The notes below the pieces were generated by a model. That model ran no database searches, had not been told where the DNA came from, and saw only the letters and a program-made list of their open reading frames with translations. From the NCBI RefSeq assembly GCF_044542075.1, contig NZ_JBITTU010000003.1, positions 372,001 to 436,000 on the forward strand: a stretch of DNA of 64,000 nucleotides, written 5' to 3'. This DNA comes from Leeuwenhoekiella sp044542075 (lineage in GTDB: Bacteria > Bacteroidota > Bacteroidia > Flavobacteriales > Flavobacteriaceae). Of this stretch, positions 33,855 to 41,479 are shown one piece after another. Numbering within the stretch: position 1 is the first letter of the stretch; every line of letters starts with the position of its first letter. The translations under genes and the position numbers were made by a program.

Positions 33855-34481
33855 ATGAAATCTAAGATTGACTTTGATACGTGGAAACGCAAAGAGCATT
33901 ATACATTTTTTAAGCAATTTGAGCAGCCTTTTTTTGGTGTTACGGTACGAGTAGATTGTACACAAATCTATGCCAAGGCAAAAGCTCATAATGAATCTGT
34001 ATTCTTGCATTACTTGCATAAAGCGCTACTCGCAGTGAATGAGATCGAAAATTTTAAATACCGTATTGTTGAAGATTCGGTATATCTCTATGACCGTATA
34101 GATGGTTCACCTACCATAGCCCGCCCTGACGAAACTTTCGGATTTAGTTATATAATATTTAATGAAGATTTTGGGATTTTTTCTAGAGATGCAAAAACTG
34201 AAATTGCCCGAGTACGCGCAGGTAGCGGATTAGAAGTAGCAGTTTCCGGAGAAAATGTGGTACATTTTTCAACGTTACCGTGGTTAGATTTTACTACGGT
34301 AGAGCATCCTAAAAGCCTAACATTTCCTGATAGTTGCCCTAAAATTGTCTTCGGAAAAATGACAACAAATACTGAGAATTTACAGTCTATGCCACTTTCT
34401 ATACACGGTCATCACGCCTTGATGGATGGTATGCATATAGGGCAATTTGTAAAGCGATTTCAAGAATTATTGAATCTATGA
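33855..34481 (+). CDS. Chloramphenicol acetyltransferase-like acyltransferase
   Basis: A 208-residue member of the CAT family of trimeric CoA-dependent acetyltransferases. Catalytic His and the structural Asp are in HGHHALMDGMHIGQF, corresponding to the HHAVCDG motif of resistance enzymes. FKYRIVEDSVYLYDRI and WLDFTTVEHP are also family features. The ATG at 33855 follows the pssA stop by one base; the open frame from 33846 adds only three residues. Its position between a phospholipid gene and a NUDIX gene argues against a resistance role, but the substrate is unknown. Confidence 0.88.
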   Translation: MKSKIDFDTWKRKEHYTFFKQFEQPFFGVTVRVDCTQIYAKAKAHNESVFLHYLHKALLAVNEIENFKYRIVEDSVYLYDRIDGSPTIARPDETFGFSYIIFNEDFGIFSRDAKTEIARVRAGSGLEVAVSGENVVHFSTLPWLDFTTVEHPKSLTFPDSCPKIVFGKMTTNTENLQSMPLSIHGHHALMDGMHIGQFVKRFQELLNL

Positions 34482-35104
34482 ACGAAATAAACGAGCAGTT
34501 GCTTAACTCAATAAAACAAGTCAAGTCTTTAGCTGAAGCTGGTCTTGTTTATAATAAAGAAAATTATGATGCTGAGCGTTATCAAGAGTTGCGCACGCTT
34601 TCTTTAGAAATGATGAGTATACTTAGTAATCTGCCGGTACAGCAATTTAAAGATTTTTACCTCCCGGAAACAGATTATCCTACGCCAAAAATAGATGTAA
34701 GAGGTTTAATTTTAAATGAAAAAGGGCAGGTATTATTGGTTAAAGAAACTGTAGATAATAAGTGGACATTACCCGGTGGCTGGGCAGATATAGGGTTGAC
34801 TCCATCAGAAAATGTGCTAAAGGAAATACAGGAAGAAACTGGTTTTAGTGCTGAGGTAGTACGGCTGTTAGCGGTATTAGATAAACGATGTTATCCACAC
34901 CCGCCGCAAACCCATTATGTCTATAAGTTGTGTTTCTTATGCAGGATTGTAGACGGTACATTTAATCCTAATTTTGATATAGGAGGTGTAGAATGGTTTA
35001 ATATAGACAAGCTTCCCGCGTTGTCGCCAGATCGTATTCTAGAAGAGCAGTTAGTGAAGTTAATGGCTCTGGCAAAAGAAGAACAAGCAGTTTATTATGA
35101 CTAA
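34478..35104 (+). CDS. NUDIX hydrolase with N-terminal helical domain
   Basis: A 208-residue protein: residues 1-65 are the NUDIX N-terminal domain (NSIKQVKSLAEAGLVYNKEN), followed by a NUDIX fold. The box reads GGWADIGLTPSEN and then KEIQEETGF. The last glutamates (EIQEE) that bind metal are kept; the glycine-following glutamate of the standard box is Leu and the arginine is Lys, as in some members of this subgroup. Relatives cleave ADP-ribose or related compounds. It starts with a four-base overlap on the CAT-like gene. Confidence 0.9.
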   Translation: MNEINEQLLNSIKQVKSLAEAGLVYNKENYDAERYQELRTLSLEMMSILSNLPVQQFKDFYLPETDYPTPKIDVRGLILNEKGQVLLVKETVDNKWTLPGGWADIGLTPSENVLKEIQEETGFSAEVVRLLAVLDKRCYPHPPQTHYVYKLCFLCRIVDGTFNPNFDIGGVEWFNIDKLPALSPDRILEEQLVKLMALAKEEQAVYYD

Positions 35105-35141
35105 AAGTTTAGCTTAGTTGAATTTATTATCACTTAAAATA

Positions 35142-35177
35142 AATAGGGATCAGAATTATTAAATTCTGATCCCTATT
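35142..35177. terminator. Strong hairpin between convergent operons
   Basis: A perfect 16-base stem AATAGGGATCAGAATT / AATTCTGATCCCTATT (35142-35157 with 35162-35177) with an ATTA loop lies between the convergent NUDIX and lptB genes. Downstream T-runs are weak on both strands. It probably ends both transcripts. Confidence 0.75.
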
Positions 35178-35198
35178 AAAAAAAACCGTATTTATAAA

Positions 35199-35936
35199 CT
35201 AAAATAGTTTCTTTTTACGCAACTCAAAGTTCTGTCCTAAATACACTTTACGAACCATCTCGTCTGCTGCCAGTTCTTCAGGAATACCGTGTTTTAAAAT
35301 GTTACCTTCAAACATAAGGTACGTGTGATCTGTAATAGCCAGGGTTTCCTGTACGTTATGGTCTGTGATTAGAATACCTATGTTTTTTTGTTTTAACTGG
35401 GCTACAATCCGCTGAATGTCTTCTACTGCAACCGGGTCAACGCCCGCAAAGGGTTCATCTAATAAAATAAAATTAGGATTTGTTGCCAGTGCACGTGCAA
35501 TTTCTGTACGGCGGCGTTCCCCACCAGATAATAAATCACCACGGCTTTTACGTATATGACCTAAACTGAACTCATCTATAAGTTCTTCCATCTTTGCGAC
35601 TTGCTCTTTTTTACTAAGCTTAGTAAGTTGCAAAACGCTTAAGATATTTTCTTCAATACTTAATTTTCTAAACACTGAAGCCTCCTGTGCCAGATAGCCA
35701 ATACCATTTTGTGCACGTTTATACATAGGGTACTTGGTAATATCTTTGTTGTCAAGATAGATGCTTCCGCCATTAGGCTTAATTAGGCCAACTATCATAT
35801 AAAAAGAAGTGGTTTTTCCCGCTCCGTTAGGACCTAGAAGACCTACAATTTCCCCTTGCTGAACTTCAACAGTTATTCCTTTAACGACCTTTCGGCCTTT
35901 ATAGGATTTCATTAAGTTTTCTGCGCGTAGTTTCAT
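35199..35936 (-). CDS. lptB: LPS export ABC transporter ATP-binding protein LptB
   Basis: A 245-residue ATPase that powers extraction of lipopolysaccharide from the inner membrane with LptF/G. Walker A is GPNGAGKTTSFY, the signature LLSGGERRRTEIARAL, Walker B FILLDEPFAGVDPVAV and the H-loop ITDHNVQETLAI. The C-terminal YLGQNFELRKK is typical. LptA, LptC, LptF and LptG are not in the window. It follows the AhpD-like gene by 52 bases and has a -7 element of its own in that gap. Confidence 0.95.
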   Translation of the reverse strand: MKLRAENLMKSYKGRKVVKGITVEVQQGEIVGLLGPNGAGKTTSFYMIVGLIKPNGGSIYLDNKDITKYPMYKRAQNGIGYLAQEASVFRKLSIEENILSVLQLTKLSKKEQVAKMEELIDEFSLGHIRKSRGDLLSGGERRRTEIARALATNPNFILLDEPFAGVDPVAVEDIQRIVAQLKQKNIGILITDHNVQETLAITDHTYLMFEGNILKHGIPEELAADEMVRKVYLGQNFELRKKKLF

Positions 35937-35956
35937 TTCTTCAATTTATAATTAAG

Positions 35957-35964
35957 CAAAATTA
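35957..35964 (-). promoter_or_regulatory. Promoter -7 element of lptB
   Basis: The minus strand reads TAATTTTG, a perfect TAnnTTTG, 20 bases before the lptB start and inside the 52-base gap after the AhpD-like gene. It would allow lptB expression apart from the operon upstream. Confidence 0.5.
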
Positions 35965-35988
35965 CATAACGATTAAAACCTTTAGGTA

Positions 35989-36354
35989 TTACTTTGCTGC
36001 GTTTTCTTCAAGTGCCTCCCAAAATTCATACGCTCTTCTCAAGTGTGGTATTACAATAGTACCGCCTACTAAAGTACCTATACTTAATGTTTCCATCACT
36101 TCTTCTTTAGTAACACCTTCATTAAAGCAGCTTTCTAAATGGTATTTTACGCAATCATCACAGCGTAAAACGGTAGATGCTACAAGGCCTAAAAGTTCTT
36201 TAGTTTTTACATCTAAAGCACCAGCAGCAAATGCGTTTGTGTCTAAATTAAAAATCCTGTTGATGATTTTATTTTTATCACCTAGAATTTTATCGTTCAT
36301 TTTAGCGCGGTATGCGTTGAATGATTCTACTTGGTTTTGAGAATTCTCAGACAT
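35989..36354 (-). CDS. Carboxymuconolactone decarboxylase family protein (AhpD-like)
   Basis: A 121-residue all-helical protein with the AhpD-like active-site motif as LRCDDCVKYHLESC: the two cysteines in CDDC and the following His (about residues 58-64). Such proteins act as thiol-dependent peroxidases or decarboxylases. There is no transit sequence. It follows tatC by 11 bases in an operon with kdsD; the link to envelope genes is unexplained. Confidence 0.88.
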   Translation of the reverse strand: MSENSQNQVESFNAYRAKMNDKILGDKNKIINRIFNLDTNAFAAGALDVKTKELLGLVASTVLRCDDCVKYHLESCFNEGVTKEEVMETLSIGTLVGGTIVIPHLRRAYEFWEALEENAAK

Positions 36355-36365
36355 ATAAGGGGTAA

Positions 36366-37211
36366 TTAGTTTTTATTTTTAGATTCGGTTCGTCTTAATT
36401 GTCTTGCTTCCTGACGTACTACAAAAGCAGAAATTAGAATACTTACCTCGTATAATACGAGAATAGGAATAGATACAATTACTTGCGTTGAGATATCTGG
36501 AGGTGTTATTACTGCTGAAATAACCAAAACAATAATAAGCGCATATTTTCTATATTTTCTAAGAAATTGTGGTGTTACCAGGCCTATTTTAGTAAAGAAA
36601 TACATAATGATAGGCAATTCAAAAATCACACCTGCAGCAAGTGCACTGGCACGTACAAGACCAATGTAAGAATCTATGTCAAATTCATTCTTTACTTGTT
36701 CACCTACTGTAAAATTAGCCAGGAAGTTTATAGATAATGGGGCAATTACGTAATATCCAAACAGTACACCAAGAAAGAATAGTAACGAAGAAATAATTAT
36801 AAAACCACGTGAGTTTTTACGCTCTTTTTCGTAAAGTCCTGGTGAAATAAACTTCCAGAATTCATACATCACGTATGGAAATGCTACTACGACACCTACG
36901 ATTATAGAGGTCCAGATGGCGGCATTAAACTGACCGCCCATAGTACGGTTTTGAATAATAAAATTCATCTCATTAACGCAGCCTTTATCAGAACCAAATA
37001 TATTAGCCATTCTGCATAAGAACTCATAACTAATAAAGTCTGGTCTTGCCGGAGCAAAAATTATATCGTCAAAAATAAAATCTTTAAAAATAAAAGCTAC
37101 TACACCTACAATTACTATTGCTAGCGTTGCTCTTATTAAATGCCATCTAAGTTCTTCAAGGTGGTCTAGAAAGGACATTTCGTCCTGAGATACTTTTTGT
37201 TTCTTTGCCAT
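36366..37211 (-). CDS. tatC: Twin-arginine translocase subunit TatC
   Basis: A 281-residue inner-membrane protein with six transmembrane helices, the receptor for folded proteins with twin-arginine signals. The N-terminal FLDHLEELRWHLIRA contains the conserved HLEELR that recognises the signal peptide, and FWKFISPGLYEKERK holds the FxxPGL motif of the first cytoplasmic loop. Between helices 1 and 2 a loop of about 45 residues with two cysteines (FLCRMANIFGSDKGC) is longer than in E. coli. TatA/TatB genes are not nearby. It overlaps the kdsD stop by one base. Confidence 0.96.
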   Translation of the reverse strand: MAKKQKVSQDEMSFLDHLEELRWHLIRATLAIVIVGVVAFIFKDFIFDDIIFAPARPDFISYEFLCRMANIFGSDKGCVNEMNFIIQNRTMGGQFNAAIWTSIIVGVVVAFPYVMYEFWKFISPGLYEKERKNSRGFIIISSLLFFLGVLFGYYVIAPLSINFLANFTVGEQVKNEFDIDSYIGLVRASALAAGVIFELPIIMYFFTKIGLVTPQFLRKYRKYALIIVLVISAVITPPDISTQVIVSIPILVLYEVSILISAFVVRQEARQLRRTESKNKN

Positions 37212-38179
37212 TAGAGAATTCCTTCTTTAATTAAATCGTGTAGGTGTACTACACCTGTGTAATTATTATTATTATCTACAGCAAGAAGCTGTGTAATACT
37301 GTTTGTTTCTAAAACTTCAAGTGCAGCGGTAGCCATCGCATCGTTAGAAATTTGTTTGGGATTGCTGCTCATTATATCTTTTGCGGTAAGGCCTGTTAAA
37401 ATTTCATTTTTCTCTAACATTCTACGTATGTCCCCATCTGTAATAATACCTATAATTTTATGAGCTTCTACTACCGCAGTAACCCCTAAACGCTTATGAG
37501 AAATTTCAACAATAACATTTTTTATAGGAGCGTATGGTGTTACTTGGGGTTTCTCGTGTAAGGCTACAAGATCACTAACGCGTAAATACATTTTTTTGCC
37601 TAATGCACCACCGGGATGATATTTTGCAAAATCCTGTGGTGTAAAACCTTTTAAGTCTAACAAAGCCAGGGCTAGTGCATCTCCCATTACAAGTTGAACA
37701 GTTGTACTTGTGGTAGGGGCGAGATTATGAGGGCAGGCTTCTTTTTCGGCGTATGCCAGTATAAGCCCATCTGCTTGTTTAGCTAAAAAGGACTCTTTAT
37801 TAGAAGTCATAGCAATCACGCTGTTTTTTCTACTTTTAATTAACGGAATAAGAACTTTAATTTCGGCAGTGTTACCGCTGTTAGAAATGCATAGGACTAC
37901 ATCTCCTTCTTGAATAGTGCCTAAATCACCATGAATTGCATCTGCAGCATGCATGAAAATTGAAGGTGTTCCCGTTGAATTAAGTGTGGCTACAATCTTT
38001 TGAGCAATTATAGCACTTTTACCCACGCCAGAAATAATTACCCGACCTTTAGCGTTATAAATTAGTGAAACTGCCTCAGCAAATCGTTCATCTAAAAATG
38101 TAGCTAGATTAGCAACAGCTTCCTGCTCCAAAGCGATAGTTTTAGTAGCGCTTTTTAAAATCTGGTCGTAGGTGTTCAA
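37211..38179 (-). CDS. kdsD: Arabinose-5-phosphate isomerase KdsD (KpsF/GutQ family)
   Basis: Converts ribulose-5-phosphate to arabinose-5-phosphate for the Kdo sugar of lipopolysaccharide. The SIS domain shows GRVIISGVGKSAIIAQK and CISNSGNTAEI; two CBS domains follow (VSDLVA, GIITDGDIRRML; KDIMSSNPKQI, GVVHLHDLI). The frame is open to 38257, but a perfect TACATTTG promoter element (38235-38242) lies inside that extension and the divergent recQ would then start only six bases away. The TTG at 38179 gives a normal N-terminus, so I use it (322 residues). It leads the operon with tatC. Confidence 0.92.
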   Translation of the reverse strand: MNTYDQILKSATKTIALEQEAVANLATFLDERFAEAVSLIYNAKGRVIISGVGKSAIIAQKIVATLNSTGTPSIFMHAADAIHGDLGTIQEGDVVLCISNSGNTAEIKVLIPLIKSRKNSVIAMTSNKESFLAKQADGLILAYAEKEACPHNLAPTTSTTVQLVMGDALALALLDLKGFTPQDFAKYHPGGALGKKMYLRVSDLVALHEKPQVTPYAPIKNVIVEISHKRLGVTAVVEAHKIIGIITDGDIRRMLEKNEILTGLTAKDIMSSNPKQISNDAMATAALEVLETNSITQLLAVDNNNNYTGVVHLHDLIKEGIL

Positions 38180-38234
38180 AAGATATAAGATTAAGCCGTT
38201 TGTTTGTGGAGTAGAAATTACTATATTTAGAATA

Positions 38235-38242
38235 CAAATGTA
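38235..38242 (-). promoter_or_regulatory. Promoter -7 element of the kdsD-tatC operon
   Basis: The minus strand reads TACATTTG, a perfect TAnnTTTG. It lies in the 84-base region between the recQ ATG and the TTG proposed as kdsD start, and it argues against the longer kdsD reading. Confidence 0.6.
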
Positions 38243-38263
38243 TGCAAATTTGAACAAGCTTTA

Positions 38264-40462
38264 ATGACTTCAGAAGAAATAGACTTACACGCAGCTCTTA
38301 AAAAATATTTTGGTTTTAGTCAATTTAAGGGGCTACAGGAAGATGTAATCAAAAGTATCGTTAAAGGCGAACACACTTTTGTTATTATGCCCACTGGTGG
38401 TGGTAAATCATTGTGTTATCAATTACCGGCGTTAATTGAAGAAGGTACCGCTATTGTAGTGAGTCCTTTAATTGCCTTGATGAAAAATCAGGTTGATGCT
38501 CTTCGTGGAATTTCAAAAGAACACGGCATCGCACACGTACTTAATTCCTCTTTAAATAAAGGTGAAATAAAGCAAGTAAAAGAAGACATTTCTAATGGAA
38601 TAACTAAACTTTTATATGTTGCGCCTGAGTCACTTACAAAAGAAGAGAATGTTGAATTTTTACGTTCTGAGAAAATAAGTTTTGTTGCTATTGATGAAGC
38701 GCATTGCATTAGTGAATGGGGACATGACTTTAGACCAGAGTATCGTAACCTAAGACACATCATAAAGAGAATAGGGGACAATATTCCTATAATCGCGGTT
38801 ACAGCTACCGCGACTCCAAAAGTACAGGAGGACATCATGAAAAATTTAGGGATTTCTGATGCAAACTCTTTTAGAGCATCCTTCAACAGACCCAATCTTT
38901 ATTATGAGATACGTCCAAAAACTAAGAATGTTGATGCAGATATAATACGTTTTGTAAAACAAAACCAGGGTAAAAGTGGTATTATTTATTGCTTAAGCCG
39001 AAAGCGTGTAGAAGAACTTGCTCAGGTTTTACAGGTAAATGGGATATCTGCTGTACCGTATCACGCAGGATTAGATGCTAAAACGCGAGCAAAACATCAA
39101 GATATGTTTCTTATGGAAGATGTTGATGTTGTAGTTGCTACCATAGCATTTGGGATGGGTATAGATAAGCCAGACGTACGTTTTGTAATACATCACGATA
39201 TACCTAAAAGTATAGAGAGTTATTATCAGGAAACTGGGAGAGCCGGTCGTGATGGCGGTGAGGGGCATTGCCTCGCTTATTATGCATATAAGGATATTGA
39301 GAAGTTAGAAAAATTTATGAGTGGCAAACCTGTTGCAGAGCAAGAGATAGGTCACGCATTACTGCAAGAAGTTGTAGCTTATGCAGAAACTTCGATGTCA
39401 CGACGTAAATTTATTCTTCATTATTTTGGAGAAAAGTTTGATAATGAAACGGGAGAAGGCGGAGATCTTGATGACAATGTACGTAACCCTAAAAAGAAGC
39501 ATGAGGCAAAAGACGAAGTTGTTAAAATGTTGAATGTTGTCAAAAATACCGGAGAAATATATAAAAGTAAAGAACTGGTATTAACGCTTGTAGGAAAGTC
39601 AAATGCGATTATTTCCTCGCACAGAACAGATGAAGAGCCTTACTTCGGAAGCGGAAAAGATAAAGAACCCGGCTACTGGCGGGCACTCTCAAGACAAATA
39701 CTTGTTGCTGGTTTTCTAAAAAAAGATATTGAGACGTATGGTGTTGTAAAAATGACTAAGGCTGGCGAGAACTATTTAGAAAAGCCACAGTCATTTATGA
39801 TGACTGAAGATCACACGTTTGACAATTCAAGAGATGAAGTTTTTGAGCGAGGTACATCTAACGGTGGTGGAGCAGATGCAAAACTAATTGCTATGTTAAA
39901 AGATCTTCGAAAAAAAGTAGGCAAGAAAAAAGGAGTTCCGCCTTATGTAGTTTTTCAGGATATGTCGCTAGATGATATGGCTATAAAATACCCTACGACC
40001 TTAGACGAGATGGCAAATGTTTTTGGAGTAGGCGAAGGAAAAGCAAAAAAATATGGCAAAGAATTTATAGATCTTATTACAGTCTATGTTGCTGAGAACG
40101 ATATTTTAAAGCCAGATGAGCTAGTAGTAAAATCTACAGGAACGAATAGTGCTTTGAAGCTTTATATAATACAAAATGTTGATCGTAAATTGCCGCTTGA
40201 TGACATTGCTTCTGCAAAGGGATTAGAAATGGTTGATTTTGTAAAAGAAATGGAAGTCATTGTTAATAGCGGAACAAAATTAAATATCAATTACTGGATA
40301 GAAGATATTCTTGATGAAGATCAACAAGAAGAACTACATGAATATTTCTTAGAGGCAGAGACAGATAGTATTGAAGCGGCTTTAGATGAGTTTGACGGAG
40401 ATTATGATGAAGAAGAACTGAAGCTTTATCGTATTAAATTTCTAAGTGAAGTAGCTAACTAA
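38264..40462 (+). CDS. recQ: ATP-dependent DNA helicase RecQ
   Basis: A 732-residue 3'-5' helicase of the RecQ family. Walker A is MPTGGGKSLCYQLPA, the DEAH box lies in AIDEAHCISEWGHDFRPEY, motif IV/V in GIIYCLSRKRVEELA and IAFGMGIDKPDVR, and QETGRAGRDGG is motif VI. The RQC region (about 340-520) lacks the usual four-cysteine zinc site of E. coli RecQ in the part I can read. An HRDC domain follows (about 545-620, LRKKVGKKKGVPPYVVFQD). It maintains genome stability. It ends in a long hairpin terminator. Confidence 0.95.
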   Translation: MTSEEIDLHAALKKYFGFSQFKGLQEDVIKSIVKGEHTFVIMPTGGGKSLCYQLPALIEEGTAIVVSPLIALMKNQVDALRGISKEHGIAHVLNSSLNKGEIKQVKEDISNGITKLLYVAPESLTKEENVEFLRSEKISFVAIDEAHCISEWGHDFRPEYRNLRHIIKRIGDNIPIIAVTATATPKVQEDIMKNLGISDANSFRASFNRPNLYYEIRPKTKNVDADIIRFVKQNQGKSGIIYCLSRKRVEELAQVLQVNGISAVPYHAGLDAKTRAKHQDMFLMEDVDVVVATIAFGMGIDKPDVRFVIHHDIPKSIESYYQETGRAGRDGGEGHCLAYYAYKDIEKLEKFMSGKPVAEQEIGHALLQEVVAYAETSMSRRKFILHYFGEKFDNETGEGGDLDDNVRNPKKKHEAKDEVVKMLNVVKNTGEIYKSKELVLTLVGKSNAIISSHRTDEEPYFGSGKDKEPGYWRALSRQILVAGFLKKDIETYGVVKMTKAGENYLEKPQSFMMTEDHTFDNSRDEVFERGTSNGGGADAKLIAMLKDLRKKVGKKKGVPPYVVFQDMSLDDMAIKYPTTLDEMANVFGVGEGKAKKYGKEFIDLITVYVAENDILKPDELVVKSTGTNSALKLYIIQNVDRKLPLDDIASAKGLEMVDFVKEMEVIVNSGTKLNINYWIEDILDEDQQEELHEYFLEAETDSIEAALDEFDGDYDEEELKLYRIKFLSEVAN

Positions 40463-40479
40463 TTTTAAATAAATTCATT

Positions 40480-40531
40480 AAACAGCTTTGTTTGAAAGGT
40501 ATATATGCACTTTTTAAACAAAGCTGTTTTT
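40480..40531 (+). terminator. recQ terminator with long stem
   Basis: A perfect 14-base stem AAACAGCTTTGTTT / AAACAAAGCTGTTT (40480-40493 with 40516-40529) around a 22-base loop, with T residues after it. It starts 17 bases past the recQ stop. The longest reading frame of the following gene would begin inside this loop, which argues against that start. Confidence 0.75.
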
Positions 40532-40557
40532 GTGTTTCACAATAAAACGTTAAAGGT

Positions 40558-40565
40558 TATATTTG
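40558..40565 (+). promoter_or_regulatory. Promoter -7 element of the polysaccharide operon
   Basis: TATATTTG, a perfect TAnnTTTG, with TTTC 19 bases upstream in place of TTTG (40535-40538). Transcription would begin near 40572, giving a leader of about 107 bases before the wza-like ATG at 40679. No other good element was found between recQ and the operon. Confidence 0.6.
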
Positions 40566-40678
40566 TCGAAGTTGCAATCCCAACTAATATGAAAATTCCT
40601 ACAAAAAGTCCATTTTTACTTCAAAATTGGGAGTTAGAACAGCGAAGCTCTGTCTTGTTGTTATTAAATTCTTCAAAA

Positions 40679-41479
40679 ATGCTTTCTAACCATATTTTTA
40701 GAATTGCATTTTTAGCGCTTTTCGCTACATTGGGTTCTTGCATTCCTACTAAAAAACTCACCTATCTTCAAGAATCAAATACACTTCAGGACAGTCTTAT
40801 ACAAGTTAATGTTTTAAAAAGCCCCTATAGAGTTCAGGTTCATGATGTTTTAAGTATTCGTGTTAAAGCGTTAGATCAGGAATTAGTAGCTTTATTCAAT
40901 CCGCAAGGAGGAGAAGGCGAAGGTGGTAGCCTGGGCGATGGCTACTATTATGATGGGTTTGTGGTAGATGATCATGGCAAAATACGACTGCCTACGCTAG
41001 GCGATGTATCTGTTTTAGGATATACCGTAGAAGAAATTAGAGAGCAAATAGAGCAAAAATTATTAGATGACTATTTTACTGAAAATGCAAACATATTTGT
41101 AACCGTAAAACTAGCAGGTATAAAATATACCATAGCAGGAGAGGTAGGTAGCCCTGGTACTAAAGTTGAACTTGTTGAAGAGTTATCATTACTTGAAGCT
41201 ATTGTGAATAGTGGAGATGTTACCCAATTTGGGAATCGCACTGATGTCTTGATTTTAAGGCAATACCCCGGTGGCAGGAAAGTTCACCACGTAGATTTGA
41301 CAAAAATAGAGGCATTAAATTCTCCTTATTATTATATTCAGCCTAATGATTTGATTCTGGTAAATCCGCTTCCGCAGAAATCGTTAGGGATAGGCACAAC
41401 AGGTTTGCAATCATTAAATACGCTAGTTTCGGTATTTACTTTAGCAGTTACCACCGTTTTATTAATCACCCGACTTTAA
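40679..41479 (+). CDS. Wza-like polysaccharide export outer-membrane lipoprotein
   Basis: A 266-residue lipoprotein of the polysaccharide biosynthesis/export (SLBB) family, the outer-membrane channel for capsule or exopolysaccharide. The signal peptide ends FATLGSCIP with the lipid-carrying Cys. The PES motif begins PYRVQVHDVLSIRV and includes DGFVVDDHGKIRLPTLGDV; an SLBB domain follows (KYTIAGEVGSPGTKVE) and a C-terminal hydrophobic helix. The frame is open from 40505, but the first 58 codons cross the recQ terminator and promoter; the ATG at 40679 exposes the signal peptide. It is the first gene of the long operon, followed at once by the tyrosine kinase. Confidence 0.9.
   Translation: MLSNHIFRIAFLALFATLGSCIPTKKLTYLQESNTLQDSLIQVNVLKSPYRVQVHDVLSIRVKALDQELVALFNPQGGEGEGGSLGDGYYYDGFVVDDHGKIRLPTLGDVSVLGYTVEEIREQIEQKLLDDYFTENANIFVTVKLAGIKYTIAGEVGSPGTKVELVEELSLLEAIVNSGDVTQFGNRTDVLILRQYPGGRKVHHVDLTKIEALNSPYYYIQPNDLILVNPLPQKSLGIGTTGLQSLNTLVSVFTLAVTTVLLITRL

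Noticed and set aside
40505..40678. Extra 58 codons at the start of the wza-like gene
   Set aside because: They begin inside the recQ terminator loop, cross the promoter element and would bury the lipoprotein signal peptide.
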